A stretch of 28,657 nt of DNA from NCBI GenBank assembly GCA_910578735.1, contig CAJTSQ010000032.1:1-28657 (forward strand), given 5' to 3'. Source of the DNA: an uncultured Oscillospiraceae bacterium. Lineage in GTDB: Bacteria > Bacillota > Clostridia > Oscillospirales > Oscillospiraceae. The notes beneath the pieces are model-generated. The model saw only the letters and a list, made by a program, of their open reading frames with translations, searched no databases and had not been told where the DNA came from. Positions 22,370 to 28,657 of the stretch are shown piece by piece; positions within the stretch are counted from its first letter, which is position 1, and each line of letters begins with the position of its first letter. Both the position numbers and the translations under genes were made by a program.

Positions 22370-23607
22370 TTTTCTGCCACCTCTTTATTGAAAATCTTTT
22401 TCCAGGACAACCATACGGTAATTAAGGAGATTACGCCAGATAACCCGTCACTGAATGGACCAGCCCAGAGGACCCCTTCCACGCCCGTAAAATATCCAAA
22501 AATCAACATCGCCGGAATCAGGAAAATGATCTGCCGGGATAATGAGAGCAGCGTGGCGGGAACGGGCTTGCCGATGGCTTGGAAGAAAATCCCGGTGACA
22601 GCTCCGGCGGGGATCAGGAAGCAGGCCAGCAGGTAGACCCGGAAGCATTTTACCGCAAACTCAATGTACAGTTCCGACTCTTTGCCAAACAGGTTGATAA
22701 TTTGCTCTGGGAAGATTTGAAAGATAAAGAACGCCGCGACCATAATCGCGCTGCCGATTCCCAACGCCAGCTGATAGGTTCTCTTTACCCTCAGATACTG
22801 ACCGCTGCCATAGTTATAGCCTAAGATGGGCTGAACCCCGGCAGCAAGGCCCAGCGTAATCCCGGAAACAAGACTGCTCACCTTCATCACAATACCGAAC
22901 ACCGCCATGGGAATGTCAGAACCATAGGGGGATGCAGCGCCATAGGCCACCAGCAGATTGTTGGTAACGGCAATGACAAAGACAGAGGCGATTTGAGAGA
23001 TGAGACTGGATACGCCCAGGGAAGCAAGGCGCCTGGCAATTTGCAGCTTGGGAATAAAATATTCCCGCTTCAGCTTGATGGTCTTAAACCGGAACAGACA
23101 GGCGGCAAAAAAGGCCGCATTCAAAATCTGCCCCAGGATGGTGGCCCAAGCGGCGCCTTTGACGCCCCATTGGCAAACAAAAATGAAAATCGGGTCTAAA
23201 ATGATATTTGTGGCACAGCCTATGAGCAAGCCGATCATGCTGACTCTGGGACGCCCGTCCGCCCGGATTACACTCCCGAAGGCGGAGCAGACAGCGGAGA
23301 AGGGAAAGCCTAACACAATAATACGGCCATAATCCAGCGCATAGGGGAGATTTCCCTCTGTAGCCCCGAACAACCCGCAAAGCGGCTCCAGGAAAAGCTG
23401 AAACAAAACCAGGAATATAAGTCCTGTCCCAACCGTCAGGGTAACCAGATTTCCTACACCGCGGGCCGCATCATCGGGCCGGTTTTTTCCCAGGTTTAGG
23501 CTCATGTAAGCTGCGGCGCCATCCCCTAACATAAAAGCGATGGCCATGAGGATCGTTGTCAGCGGCATGATGACATTGGTGGAACCAGAAAACACGCTCA
23601 CGGTCAT
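22366..23607 (-). CDS. MATE family efflux transporter, 5'-truncated
   Basis: About 413 residues from the ATG at 23607; the frame is open to 23652. MepA-like MATE signatures are clear: NVIMPLTTILMAIAFMLGDG, VIRADGRPRVSMIGLL, NIILDPIFIF and VQPILGYNYGSGQY, with about eleven membrane helices. The first helix and its lead-in (about 45-60 residues in relatives, normally ending ...YNIVD..FIG) are missing: native similarity begins only at FSGSTN, and the preceding bases belong to an unrelated plus-strand gene. The gene therefore lost its 5' end and promoter in a rearrangement near 23590-23610 and is probably non-functional. Confidence 0.8.
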   Translation of the reverse strand: MTVSVFSGSTNVIMPLTTILMAIAFMLGDGAAAYMSLNLGKNRPDDAARGVGNLVTLTVGTGLIFLVLFQLFLEPLCGLFGATEGNLPYALDYGRIIVLGFPFSAVCSAFGSVIRADGRPRVSMIGLLIGCATNIILDPIFIFVCQWGVKGAAWATILGQILNAAFFAACLFRFKTIKLKREYFIPKLQIARRLASLGVSSLISQIASVFVIAVTNNLLVAYGAASPYGSDIPMAVFGIVMKVSSLVSGITLGLAAGVQPILGYNYGSGQYLRVKRTYQLALGIGSAIMVAAFFIFQIFPEQIINLFGKESELYIEFAVKCFRVYLLACFLIPAGAVTGIFFQAIGKPVPATLLSLSRQIIFLIPAMLIFGYFTGVEGVLWAGPFSDGLSGVISLITVWLSWKKIFNKEVAEK

Positions 23608-23998
23608 GGCCGAGCTTTCATGGCTGGAAGGTTCTCCTCTCCGCTGTGACATGGTGCAGCTGTCCTTCGGCGATACCGACTCAAATTACCGGATGGGGGC
23701 TGCCGAAGTATTTCAGATTTCCGGCCTGCCTCGCTCCGGTGAAGTGCTGCTGTCGGTGCTGGATCAGCAGAAACGGCCCCTGGGGACAATGACGCTCTCT
23801 CTGTCTGAAGGCGCGGTCATCGACGCTGTGACGGGAGAGGATGGGATTGGCCACATCATGCTGCGGGAAGATACAGAGGTGCTGCCCCTATCCTTCTCTC
23901 TGACAGACAGCGGTTCCATTCAATGCGGTCTCTGGCTGACAAAACCTGAATTTACAGAACAGCAGTGGAACAAAGAGCAGAAGGCGGGGAATAACTGA
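23606..23998 (+). CDS. 3' fragment of an unknown gene preceding the response regulator
   Basis: About 130 residues from an in-frame ATG with no ribosome-binding site. The protein is rich in beta-strand-like segments (CDMVQLSFGDTDSNYRMG, VFQISGLPRSGEVLLSVLD, LPLSFSLTDSGSIQCGLWL). I recognise no family; an extracytoplasmic beta-sandwich sensor domain is one guess. The 5' end is missing at the same junction that cut the MATE gene. Its stop shares a base with the response regulator ATG (TGATG), so the two were once translated together. Confidence 0.6.
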   Translation: MAELSWLEGSPLRCDMVQLSFGDTDSNYRMGAAEVFQISGLPRSGEVLLSVLDQQKRPLGTMTLSLSEGAVIDAVTGEDGIGHIMLREDTEVLPLSFSLTDSGSIQCGLWLTKPEFTEQQWNKEQKAGNN

Positions 23999-24672
23999 TG
24001 CGAATTCTGGTAGCGGATGATGAGCCGGAGATGGTCATGGTGCTGGAAGCACTTTTAAAACGCGAGCATTATTCCGTAGATGCAGTTTACAATGGGCAGG
24101 ACGCGCTGGATTACGGGCTGGAGGGAAATTACGCCTGCATTGTTCTGGACATTATGATGCCAAAGCTGGACGGAATCCAGGTTCTGCAGGCCCTTCGGGC
24201 CAAACAGGTTGCCACTCCAGTGCTTCTCCTGACCGCGAAAAGCCAAGTGGAGGACCGGGTGGCCGGTTTGGAAAACGGAGCGGACGATTACCTGCCAAAG
24301 CCCTTTGACAGCCGGGAGTTTATCGCGCGGGTCCGCGCCTTGACCCGCCGGGGCGGAACATACACACCCAGCGTCATTTCTGCCGGAAATGTTACATTAG
24401 ACCGTTCCTCCTTTGAGCTGAGACGCGGAGACGCCTGCATCCGGCTGGGCAATAAGGAGTTTCAAATGCTGGAGCTGCTGATGCAGCAGAAGGGGCGGCC
24501 CATTTCAACAGAGCAGTTTATGGAATCCATCTGGGGCTATGACAGCGAGGCTGAGATCAATGTGGTCTGGGCTTATATCTCCTATCTGAGACGGAAGCTG
24601 GAAACGTCGGGCGCCAATATCCGCATTTCCGCCCGCAGGGGACAGGGCTATGTGCTGGAGGAATTTTCATGA
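23998..24672 (+). CDS. OmpR/PhoB-family response regulator
   Basis: 224 residues. The receiver domain has acidic D8/D9, phosphoacceptor D51 (VLDIMMPK), T79 and K101 (YLPKPF). The C-terminal winged helix (about 125-222) has LGNKEFQMLELLMQQKGRPISTEQF, WGYDSEAEINVVWAYISYLRRK and the wing end RRGQGYVLE. It binds DNA as a phosphorylated dimer. The gene overlaps the start of a kinase remnant by ATGA, but the kinase is lost, so this regulator is an orphan in place. Its promoter was presumably upstream of the truncated preceding gene. Confidence 0.94.
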   Translation: MRILVADDEPEMVMVLEALLKREHYSVDAVYNGQDALDYGLEGNYACIVLDIMMPKLDGIQVLQALRAKQVATPVLLLTAKSQVEDRVAGLENGADDYLPKPFDSREFIARVRALTRRGGTYTPSVISAGNVTLDRSSFELRRGDACIRLGNKEFQMLELLMQQKGRPISTEQFMESIWGYDSEAEINVVWAYISYLRRKLETSGANIRISARRGQGYVLEEFS

Positions 24673-24800
24673 TCCGATCTCTGCGGCATCCGATAGAGAC
24701 TCTCAAAATCCTGGCGTCCTTTTTCAATTATCTGTCACAATGGTTCGACTCCCGCCAGTTGCTTGAAACCCCTCATTTACATCTCTCGTTTAACTGGTGA
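24669..24800 (+). pseudogene. Remnant of the cognate histidine kinase
   Basis: ATG overlaps the response regulator stop (ATGA), as expected for a kinase gene. It starts MIRSLRHP, like many kinases, but stops after 43 codons and has no membrane helix pair, dimerisation or ATPase domain. The break lies somewhere in the first few dozen codons, before or at the tRNA-like sequence at 24742. Confidence 0.6.
24742..24756 (+). other. tRNA T-arm-like 15-mer, possible attachment-site remnant
   Basis: GGTTCGACTCCCGCC is identical to the T-arm of the tRNA-Leu gene (complement of 21515-21529) and lies in opposite orientation. The flanks do not form a tRNA. Elements integrating at tRNA or tmRNA 3' ends leave such cores, so it may mark the edge of a lost element inside the kinase gene. 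Confidence 0.4.
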
Positions 24801-24823
24801 AAATTCAGGGGCCAAAACCCCCG

Positions 24824-24861
24824 AAAAAACCTGATGCCGTAGGCGAAACGCCTACGGCATC
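24824..24861 (-). terminator. Intrinsic terminator of tRNA-Gly
   Basis: A perfect 13-bp stem GATGCCGTAGGCG/CGCCTACGGCATC (24833-24845 with 24849-24861), followed on the minus strand by AGG and six T. Confidence 0.92.
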
Positions 24862-24879
24862 TAAAATAGGTATCTGCTT

Positions 24880-24953
24880 TGGAGCAGGTGAAGGGAATCG
24901 AACCCTCGTGTTCAGCTTGGGAAGCTGACATTCTGCCATTGAACTACACCTGC
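24880..24953 (-). tRNA. tRNA-Gly (anticodon CCC)
   Basis: 74 nt with encoded CCA. Acceptor GCAGGTG pairs with CACCTGC, anticodon stem TCAGC/GCTGA holds loop TTCCCAA (anticodon CCC, reading GGG), and the T-arm is AGGGTTCGATTCCCT. Confidence 0.97.
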
Positions 24954-24973
24954 GTATTCTGGAAAGCTTTTAT

Positions 24974-25002
24974 ACTATACCACAACTCCCAACACTTTGC
25001 AA
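24974..25002 (-). promoter_or_regulatory. Promoter of tRNA-Gly
   Basis: TTGCAA (24997-25002) and TATAGT (24974-24979) with a 17-base spacer on the minus strand. Confidence 0.75.
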
Positions 25003-25096
25003 GCAGAATTTTCATGAAACAGAAAATTCCCTCCCCACAGCAAAATTGCCTGCGAATTTTTCCGTGCCGCAGGTTTCTTATTTTTCCCTTTCATCT

Positions 25097-25104
25097 GCCG
25101 ATAT
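25097..25104 (+). promoter_or_regulatory. Sigma-D (sigma-28)-type -10 element
   Basis: GCCGATAT is the exact -10 consensus of the flagellar sigma factor of Bacillus subtilis. The -35 side is weak: TTAT or TATT stands where TAAA is expected 14-16 bases upstream. It lies 33 bases before the start of the flagellin-like gene, with AGGAGG at 25123-25128, and no sigma-A promoter is apparent. Confidence 0.5.
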
Positions 25105-25137
25105 TTATAGAAAAGGATGGAAAGGAGGCCTTCACCG

Positions 25138-28116
25138 ATGGGCGAATTGACAATCCGCAGAAATCGGGGGTTTGCGGTGCCCCAATACCAGGGAACCGGC
25201 AAGGCGGAAAAGCAGGCGGGCACAAGCGCATCCCAGAAGGTAAACCGTGCCACTGTCACCCTCTCCGGAACCTTACAGCAGCTGATGAGCCGTTTCAGTC
25301 AGGCGGAGGGCCAGGTCCGGGAGAGCCGCCGGACCCTCCAGATCGGCGAGGCCGTGCTGGCCGAGGTGCGGGACAGCCTCAACCGCATCGGCGCGCTGGC
25401 TCAGGAGGCCGCCGGCGGCGGGAGCTCTGACCGCGCTGCCCTCCAGGCCCAGCTGGAACAGCTGCGGGACAACATCGACCGGATCATCAACAGCGCCTCT
25501 GCCGGCGGCGTGTCCCTGTTTCTGGACGAGGAAGCCGGCCCGGAGGCCGAGATGGACTCCCTGCTCTCCGCCATCATGAAGGAGGCAGCGGGGAACCAGG
25601 AGGGCCTGCAGCAGCTCCCCAACTGGTTGATTCAGGGGATTACCCAAGACGCGCCCACCCCGGAGCAGCTGCTGGCCGCCCTTGGGCTGGACAAAAACGC
25701 CAGCGGCCCGGAGCTGCTGGCCGCCATCGCAAACCGCTCCCTGGAGCACGATCCCGCCGCAGGCTATCTGGCCTCTCTGTATCTGGGCACGGTCATTGCC
25801 GGCGGAGACCCCTCCCAGGGGGTGGACCCACAGCAAGCCTTTGAGGGGCTGCAGCAGCTGATGGAAAAGGTGTCGGAGGGCGTTCCGCTGGACCAGGCCA
25901 TTGAGGAGCTGACCGGCGGGGAATTCTCCAGCCTTGCCGACTTTCAGAGCCAGTTCAACAGCGGGACGGCACCGGGACTCCAGGACTTTTTGGTCAACCT
26001 GCTGTTGTCTGACAGCGGTGCCGCTCCACTGCCCGGCTCCCCTCTGCTGGCCCTTCTTGCGGGGATGGAGGGAATGAACTTCGATCTGCTGATGGGGCTG
26101 CTCTCCGCAGCCCAGTCTCCCCAGGCCGGCCCGGCCGCCGGGGAACCTGACACCGCCGCCCAGGCGGCCTCCTCCCCGGTTCTCAGCCAGCCCGCCGCGG
26201 AGAAGGGGCCTGTCACGGTGGTGCAGATGGGAGGCTTCCAAGTCATGGGGCGGGACCTGTCCGCCGTGTCCTTCCAGCCCGGCACCGGTGTGCTGACCAT
26301 CAGCGGTCAGGCAGATGTGGCCGTCCAGGGGACGGCCCAGGGGGGCATCCTGCTCACCGGCTCCGGAACCGTGACGCTGCAAGGCGTCAGCACCCCCCTG
26401 CTCATGGTGGAGTCCCCTGCGGCCCGCATCCTCACCACAGGGGAAAACGCCCTGGAACAGCTCCATGTGCGGGAGGGCTCCACGCTCACCCTCGGCGGCC
26501 GGGGGCTGCTGCGAATCGACGTATTCCGCGCGCTTCTCACCGGCGGCCTGCGGCTGACCGGCGGGGCGGTGGTAGTCACCCGGCAGGAGGGGGAGGCGCC
26601 GGGCGTTCTGTCCGCTCCTGTCGTCCTGGAGGGCGCCGCCGTTCTGGCGGCTCAGGCCAGCCAGGTCACTACCCCCAGCGGGAAGGCGCCGGAGCCCTTT
26701 GATCTGGTTTGGAAGACCCTGCTCCCCGGTTGGCACAGCCTCACCTCCGTGGCGGTGGACGGGCAGCAGACCAAGCTGGCCCTGCTCCACAGCGACCCAG
26801 CCCGGCTCTGGCTGGACAAGGGGGACTCCAACCACGGCTACCCCATTCACACCCTGTTTTTCCAGGGCCGGGACGAGGCTGGCCGCCTCCAGGCCCGCTA
26901 CGCCTATCTGCGCTGGAACCAGCGGTCCAAGTCCTTCCAGGAGGTGGATATGTATCCCAACCCCTTTGCCGTCACCGGCGGCGAGGCAGGGCAGGACTGG
27001 GTCTATGAGGAGGAGTCCCACACCCTCCGAATTCTGTCGGACCAGGTGACAGCCCTTTCCGGCGGCACCGGCACAGACGGAAACGACGCCCCCTTCAGCG
27101 GCAGGATTATCCTGTCCGACCACATCGGGGCTCTGACGCTGGCGCTGGACGGGGTGGTCTGCCGGGTGGCCGCCGGCCCGGCCTTCCGCCTGGGCCAGGG
27201 CAATCAAATCACACTGCTCCTCCAGCGCGGGACCAGCAGCCACTTTGAAAGCGGCCCGGGCTATGCAGGCATCTCCCTAGGCGACGGCACCTGCCTGAAC
27301 ATCAACTGCACCAGCCCTCAGGGCGGCGCGCCGGTCGGAATTCTCACCGCCTCCGGCGGCGAGGGCGGGGCGGGCATCGGCCGGGACCGGAGCAGCAGCC
27401 GGGACCAGGTCAGTCAAATCTCCATTCTTGGCGGCGCGATTACCGCCTCCGGGACCGGAGGCGGGGCCGGGATCGGCGGAGCTCTTGGGGCCCGGATGGG
27501 AGACATCAGCATCCACGGCGGATCCATCACCGCTGTGTCCACCGGCCACGCCGCCGCCATCGGTGCCGGGGTACGGGGCGACTGCGGCGATATCTTGATC
27601 ACCGGCACCGCCCGGATCGTAAAGGCCCAGGGCGGCAGCCCCGGTGCGGACATCGGCGCCTGTCTCTTTGGCGGCTGCGGCAACGTCCTCATCTCCGGCG
27701 GCGCGGACATCGGCACCGCCCAGCTCTGGCGGCGCACGGGCATCCCCCTCCAGATGGGGGCGGAGACCGTGATCCTGCCCCGCTTCCGCCTCTCCAACCG
27801 AATCCTGCGGCTGAGCCGGATGTCCCTGTTCAGCCAGGAGACCGCCCAGGACACCAAGCGCACTATTGATGAGGACTGTCTCTGGGTCGCTCAGATACAA
27901 GAGGCCTATCAGACGCTGTACAGCCAGTTGGAGCGGAACTCCAGCAGCCTTCGCGGCGCACCCCAGTACCTGGGCGCAGCGCCGGAACTGATTCGAGACA
28001 CCGACGCAGCCAGCAGCCTCTTAAATGACATGCGGCTCCAGCTCTCCACCGACCAGGCCCTGCGCAGCCACAGCCGGCGGGGGACAGACGGCCTGGAACA
28101 TCTGCTGCAATCGTGA
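25138..28116 (+). CDS. Flagellin-ended protein with giant beta-helix-like insert
   Basis: 992 residues. Residues about 37-130 resemble the flagellin D1 region (helix RRTLQIGEAVLAEVRDSLNR, then IGALAQEAAGGGSSDRAALQ, then DRIINSASAGGVSLF where flagellins have ..FNG..L). The last 45 residues resemble the flagellin C-terminus (IRDTDAASSLLNDM... ending GLEHLLQS). Between them lie an alpha-helical Ala/Leu/Gly/Pro-rich stretch (about 131-350), a beta-rich region from about 364, and Gly-rich, beta-helix-like repeats (about 640-860, with GGAGIG and ISGG units). Helices resume at about 895. There is no signal peptide, fitting export through a flagellar system. The canonical D0 start (MxINxN..) is absent. 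ATG at 25138 was chosen for its AGGAGG. Alternatives are a hook-associated (FlgL-like) or adhesive appendage protein. Confidence 0.72.
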   Translation: MGELTIRRNRGFAVPQYQGTGKAEKQAGTSASQKVNRATVTLSGTLQQLMSRFSQAEGQVRESRRTLQIGEAVLAEVRDSLNRIGALAQEAAGGGSSDRAALQAQLEQLRDNIDRIINSASAGGVSLFLDEEAGPEAEMDSLLSAIMKEAAGNQEGLQQLPNWLIQGITQDAPTPEQLLAALGLDKNASGPELLAAIANRSLEHDPAAGYLASLYLGTVIAGGDPSQGVDPQQAFEGLQQLMEKVSEGVPLDQAIEELTGGEFSSLADFQSQFNSGTAPGLQDFLVNLLLSDSGAAPLPGSPLLALLAGMEGMNFDLLMGLLSAAQSPQAGPAAGEPDTAAQAASSPVLSQPAAEKGPVTVVQMGGFQVMGRDLSAVSFQPGTGVLTISGQADVAVQGTAQGGILLTGSGTVTLQGVSTPLLMVESPAARILTTGENALEQLHVREGSTLTLGGRGLLRIDVFRALLTGGLRLTGGAVVVTRQEGEAPGVLSAPVVLEGAAVLAAQASQVTTPSGKAPEPFDLVWKTLLPGWHSLTSVAVDGQQTKLALLHSDPARLWLDKGDSNHGYPIHTLFFQGRDEAGRLQARYAYLRWNQRSKSFQEVDMYPNPFAVTGGEAGQDWVYEEESHTLRILSDQVTALSGGTGTDGNDAPFSGRIILSDHIGALTLALDGVVCRVAAGPAFRLGQGNQITLLLQRGTSSHFESGPGYAGISLGDGTCLNINCTSPQGGAPVGILTASGGEGGAGIGRDRSSSRDQVSQISILGGAITASGTGGGAGIGGALGARMGDISIHGGSITAVSTGHAAAIGAGVRGDCGDILITGTARIVKAQGGSPGADIGACLFGGCGNVLISGGADIGTAQLWRRTGIPLQMGAETVILPRFRLSNRILRLSRMSLFSQETAQDTKRTIDEDCLWVAQIQEAYQTLYSQLERNSSSLRGAPQYLGAAPELIRDTDAASSLLNDMRLQLSTDQALRSHSRRGTDGLEHLLQS

Positions 28117-28124
28117 GTTCACAC

Positions 28125-28162
28125 AAAAAGCCGGGGACGGTTCACATGGACCGCCCCCGGCT
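28125..28162 (-). terminator. Terminator between the flagellin-like gene and mutS2
   Basis: A long GC stem, AGCCGGGGACGGTTC with GGACCGCCCCCGGCT (one mismatch, one G-U), loop ACAT. On the minus strand TTTTT follows, so it ends mutS2; it probably also stops the convergent plus-strand transcript. Confidence 0.85.
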
Positions 28163-28166
28163 CCCA

Positions 28167-28657
28167 TTATTTCAGCTCCGCCACGGTGACGCCGTCCTCC
28201 CCCTCGCCGTAGCGTCCGGGGCGGAAGGTCTTCACATAGCGGCTGCGCTTCAAATAGCTCCGCACGGCGGAGCGCACCGCGCCGGTGCCCTTGCCGTGGA
28301 CAATGGTGACGGTCTCCAGCTTGCCCACCATGGCGGTGTCCAAAAAGCGCTCCAGAACCATAAGGGCCTCGTCGGTCATCATGCCCCGCAGGTCCACCTG
28401 AGACGGGACGGCGGCGGTGCGCAGGGTGCGTTCCGCCTTGGCGATGATGCGCCGGACGTCTTTCTGGGCCTGGGTCTCCCCCTCCACCACCCGGACCTCC
28501 TCCTGCTTGGCAGAGATTTTGAGAATCCCCGCCTGGAGCTGGAGGGAACCGTCCTTGTTCACCGACAGCACCGTGGCCTTTGTCCCCATAGAGACAAGCT
28601 CCACCGTGTCCCCCTTCACCGCCGGGCGGGTGGGGGGCGGGGCCTCCACCTCCGGGG
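28167..28657 (-). CDS. mutS2: Endonuclease MutS2, C-terminal part (runs off the window)
   Basis: The last 163 codons; the 5' part lies beyond the right edge. A KOW-like segment comes first (VKGDTVELVSMGTKATVLSV). The C-terminal Smr nuclease domain follows, with VDLRGMMTDEALMVLERFLD and the TIVHGKGTGAVRSAVRSYLK loop. MutS2 is a mismatch-repair-like ATPase with Smr endonuclease activity that suppresses recombination and, in B. subtilis, also acts on collided ribosomes. The end (VTVAELK) is the usual MutS2 C-terminus. Confidence 0.93.
   Translation of the reverse strand, partial: PEVEAPPPTRPAVKGDTVELVSMGTKATVLSVNKDGSLQLQAGILKISAKQEEVRVVEGETQAQKDVRRIIAKAERTLRTAAVPSQVDLRGMMTDEALMVLERFLDTAMVGKLETVTIVHGKGTGAVRSAVRSYLKRSRYVKTFRPGRYGEGEDGVTVAELK

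Noticed and set aside
25273..27243. A 656-codon open frame on the minus strand opposite the flagellin-like gene
   Set aside because: Same composition artefact; no start context and no family pattern.

Overview
The window looks like a chromosomal segment of a GC-rich, gut-type member of the Clostridia, most likely Oscillospirales (inference). The reasons are strong AGGAGG ribosome-binding sites, sigma-A promoters with 17-18 bp spacers, the order ecfA1-ecfA2-ecfT-truA, a ClpE-type unfoldase, YqeG, MutS2 and a DUF5711-type protein. The bulk is GC-rich. Two stretches are clearly more AT-rich: about 12500-13680, and about 21750-24800 to a lesser degree.

Layout. 138-2647 (minus): a three-gene operon yqeG / TIM-barrel AP-endonuclease-like / M24 aminopeptidase with a good promoter at 2688-2716. 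2728-3540 (plus): an unrecognised conserved TIM-barrel-like protein with its own terminator. 3612-8079 (plus): the energy-coupling module of an ECF vitamin/metal transporter (ecfA1, ecfA2, ecfT) followed by truA. A small divergent XRE regulator / small-protein cassette and a 213-bp tandem duplication now sit between ecfT and truA. 8087-12448 (plus): a DUF5711-like membrane-anchored propeller protein, a CvpA-family membrane protein and clpE. 12500-13680: an AT-rich patch with a ribbon-helix-helix protein and a membrane DUF3267/HExxH protein.

13676-21214 (minus) is one long operon: larE-larB-larC followed by a five-gene nickel/peptide-type ABC transporter (substrate-binding protein, two permeases, two ATPases). 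It couples nickel import to synthesis of the nickel-pincer nucleotide cofactor of lactate racemase-type enzymes. No larA lies in the window. Its roughly 146-nt leader ends in an intrinsic terminator directly before the larE ribosome-binding site, so it is probably controlled by attenuation or a riboswitch. I cannot assign the leader to a known class.

21505-24953: a tRNA-Leu(CAG), a cytidylate kinase-like/MATE pair, an orphan response regulator and a tRNA-Gly(CCC). The MATE gene, the gene before the response regulator and the kinase after it are all truncated, so this is a scarred, rearranged region. 25138-28116 encodes a 992-residue protein whose two ends resemble flagellin. The ends enclose a very large beta-rich, beta-helix-like insert. 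A perfect sigma-D -10 box (GCCGATAT) lies upstream. I consider this and the lar leader the most novel items. The right edge holds the C-terminal Smr domain of MutS2.

A family of GC-rich palindromic half-elements (about 50-60 bp, ends GGAATCCC and AAGGGGGCTT) occurs as four inverted pairs in the window. It supplies part of the coding sequence and the stop codon of ecfA1 and forms the core of the duplication in front of truA.
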